Source: Desulfatitalea sp. (GTDB lineage Bacteria > Desulfobacterota > Desulfobacteria > Desulfobacterales > Desulfosarcinaceae). From it: DNA of 7,099 bases. Under the pieces are notes generated by a model, which saw nothing but the letters and a program-made list of their open reading frames with translations, was not told the origin of the DNA and did not search any database. Below are positions 5,705-7,099 of this stretch, in pieces. The stretch is taken from assembly GCA_013041835.1 (NCBI GenBank), contig JABDRH010000240.1, forward strand, positions 1 to 7,099, in the 5' to 3' direction. The position numbers and the translations under genes are program-made. Position 1 is the first letter of the stretch, and every line of letters begins with the position of its first letter.

Positions 5705-5873
5705 TAGATTAAGGGTCTCGGCATAAAATAATTGAACCACCTTGCTTGATCTTTGGTCCATCTGCTGTGTTGCCTGCAACGCCGCATATCTCGATATGCA
5801 ACCTTGCTACGCCTTGCAGATGAACTATGTCTCGGCGCAATCTGGTTCAATAATTTTATGCCGAGACCCTAAC
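5705..5873. mobile_element. MITE-like palindromic element with 28-bp terminal inverted repeats
   Basis: Arms 5712-5739 and 5843-5870 are inverted repeats matching at 27 of 28 positions, starting AGGGTCTCGGCATAAAAT. Pairing continues inward about one centre near 5791: TTGC/GCAA (5742-5745/5837-5840), CATCTGC/GCAGATG (5759-5765/5816-5822) and GCATAT-CTCG-ATATGC (5784-5799). The whole unit therefore folds as one long imperfect hairpin of about 165 bases. It is non-coding. The left end including TAGATTAA recurs at 7075, which marks a repeat family boundary. No transposase is present, so it would have to move in trans. Exact ends and target duplication are unsure. Confidence 0.75.
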
Positions 5874-5874
5874 A

Positions 5875-5884
5875 AAGATGGCCT
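5875..5884 (+). repeat. 10-bp direct repeat AAGATGGCCT flanking the palindromic element
   Basis: AAGATGGCCT occurs here and at 5683-5692, on either side of the MITE-like element. The left copy is 12 bases from the element, the right copy 1-4 bases. It may be a duplicated target, a copy of the aptamer's 3' strand, or chance. Confidence 0.35.
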
Positions 5885-5971
5885 ACAATCGATCCGATAC
5901 TCAAGTTCATCATCAGTTAAATCTTCCCAGTAGTGTTTCAATATGGCCAATCACGAATAAGGGTTATACCG

Positions 5972-7045
5972 ATGGCAACACATGCAAAATTGGCTGCTGA
6001 AGCACAGAGACTCTACCGTGATTATGCCAACCAAAAGTACTTTCGGATCCATTTCAGTTCCGCCAAAAAACGAACAATCGAAGACGTCATACATCTGAGA
6101 AATTCCTATAATCCCGATGATTCGATCCGACGCCCTTCAACCCCGGAGAAGAGTAGCCTCCATGGTGACGCTCTCGACCGATATGTCGATAGAATACACC
6201 AATTCTTCAAACGACTGGGGCTTGCCGTGCGAGCCGCAGAATTGAATGTCCCCCAACTGGAGGCGGTCACGAATTTCGTCGCCGGCATACAATATCCCCG
6301 CGATGATTACTATGAACGTAATTTCGTGGCCGTCTCCCGGCCGAGTCTTGCCGAACAACGCATTATTGATACGCTGTCGGAGTATAGCTGCGCGGCCTAC
6401 TTTCCGGTAACCTACCTGAGAATACCATCCGGGATGAAACACGGCCTGTTGCGATTTATAGAAAACAGGCCGAGCAGGCGCCCGCGCCCGCCTTTTCCGA
6501 AAAGCAAAAAATTGTTTCTGTCGGATTACCTCCAATACCGGAAACGGGCGCAGGACTTTTTCGATGAAATTAAATTGCCGATCCGGGCTGAAGCGCTCAA
6601 TCTTTCTCTGACCGAGGCGATTATGAATTTTATCTCCGGATTCAAGCACCCGGAACGAGAGATGTATGAACGCATCTTCAACGCCAACCGTTTGCATCCG
6701 GTGGATTTTTTCATTAAAAGGTACAAGCCGTTCGAGAATCCGTGTTATCCCATTTCTCGCGGTCAGTATCATGGCCGTAAGCACCAGATTACGCCGCTTC
6801 TTTATTTCACGCCCACAGCGTTCGTTGATCGCTGGTTTGCGCCGCCACCGTCCACAAAGATCAAGACGGCGCGAAAACGCCTGTTTCTCAATTATCGGGT
6901 GATGTTCGAACGTTTGGGGGTGCCGGTCGATTTGGCCATTTTACCCATCGCTTATATCGAAGCCGTGCTGAACTATGCGGCGCATTGCAGTCGACAGGCC
7001 ACGCAGCGTCCTACACAAAGACGGTCTCGGCGGCGGGCCGGATAG
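5972..7045 (+). CDS. Hypothetical basic protein with three related internal segments
   Basis: I do not recognise this 357-residue protein. It has no signal peptide, no membrane helix and no visible catalytic motif. Segments at about 66-121 and 183-240 are clearly related. Both share an FF...L.(I/V)RA..LN...EA(V/I).NF..G...P....YER.F pattern with acidic and aromatic positions conserved. A third, shorter and more diverged copy lies at about 300-339 ([17 protein letters not shown] then [12 protein letters not shown]). The linkers between them are rich in Arg, Pro and aromatic residues, and the tail (after 340) is strongly basic with Arg clusters, suggesting nucleic-acid contact (inference only). 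ATG at 5972 is chosen because AAGGG sits 8 bases upstream. The frame also opens with GTG at 5933, which lacks a ribosome-binding site. It lies between two copies of a palindromic repeat and downstream of a riboswitch-like sequence, an accessory-gene setting. Confidence 0.75.
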   Translation: MATHAKLAAEAQRLYRDYANQKYFRIHFSSAKKRTIEDVIHLRNSYNPDDSIRRPSTPEKSSLHGDALDRYVDRIHQFFKRLGLAVRAAELNVPQLEAVTNFVAGIQYPRDDYYERNFVAVSRPSLAEQRIIDTLSEYSCAAYFPVTYLRIPSGMKHGLLRFIENRPSRRPRPPFPKSKKLFLSDYLQYRKRAQDFFDEIKLPIRAEALNLSLTEAIMNFISGFKHPEREMYERIFNANRLHPVDFFIKRYKPFENPCYPISRGQYHGRKHQITPLLYFTPTAFVDRWFAPPPSTKIKTARKRLFLNYRVMFERLGVPVDLAILPIAYIEAVLNYAAHCSRQATQRPTQRRSRRRAG

Positions 7046-7074
7046 TTTTCGTTGGTGTCCATCCAGCTTGAGCA

Positions 7075-7099
7075 TAGATTAAGGGGCTCGGCATAAAAT
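7075..7099 (+). repeat. Partial second copy of the MITE-like element's left end
   Basis: The last 25 bases match 5705-5729 at 24 of 25 positions, in the same orientation, beginning TAGATTAAGGG and ending CTCGGCATAAAAT. The window ends inside it, so the rest of the copy, or an insertion sequence with the same end, cannot be seen. The 29 bases before it (7046-7074) hold nothing I can identify. Confidence 0.75.

Noticed and set aside
5427..5933. Short open frames on both strands over the second riboswitch and the palindromic element
   Set aside because: They run through RNA-structure blocks and the palindrome, with no recognisable protein features.
7023..7030. GTCTCGGC at the end of the 357-residue gene as another repeat copy
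   Set aside because: Only 8 bases match and the flanks do not; it lies inside coding sequence and is probably coincidence.
1..7099. tRNA, rRNA or CRISPR array
   Set aside because: No cloverleaf, rRNA segment or regularly spaced repeats were seen on either strand.

Overview
The window looks like a chromosomal segment of a Gram-negative anaerobe of the Desulfobacterota (sulfate-reducer-like). That assignment is an inference from gene content: a demethylmenaquinone-type methyltransferase, a PEP-CTERM-like surface protein, cobalamin riboswitches and an AraC regulator fused to a cyclic-nucleotide-binding domain. No rRNA or other marker here fixes the taxon.

Left part (1-3358) is housekeeping. 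On the minus strand a tight operon reads ubiE/menG (988-1716), a DoxX-family membrane protein (567-977) and psd, phosphatidylserine decarboxylase, which runs off the left edge (1-570). DoxX and psd overlap by ATGA. Divergently, dnaJ (1849-2964) is followed 13 bases later by queD (2978-3358).

Middle part (3381-5393) is on the minus strand. A cobalamin riboswitch (5188-5356) with its own promoter precedes a CRP-like/AraC hybrid regulator (4248-5066). Downstream lies a secreted protein with a PEP-CTERM-like tail (3381-3980). That gene appears to have its own promoter just after the regulator and a leader of about 215 nt. The leader holds two long pairings in an interleaved (pseudoknot or mutually exclusive) order that I cannot match to a known RNA family.

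Right part (5394-7099) is accessory. A second, degenerate cobalamin-riboswitch-like sequence points right (5546-5692), back to back with the first. A palindromic MITE-like element (5705-5873) sits immediately behind it, followed by an unrecognised gene for a basic protein built of three related segments (5972-7045). The window ends inside what looks like another copy of the palindromic element (7075-7099).

The most interesting region is 4000-5900. It combines a B12-controlled regulator, a second riboswitch that seems decayed or divergent and has lost its adjacent gene, and an unexplained structured leader on the gene next to the regulator.
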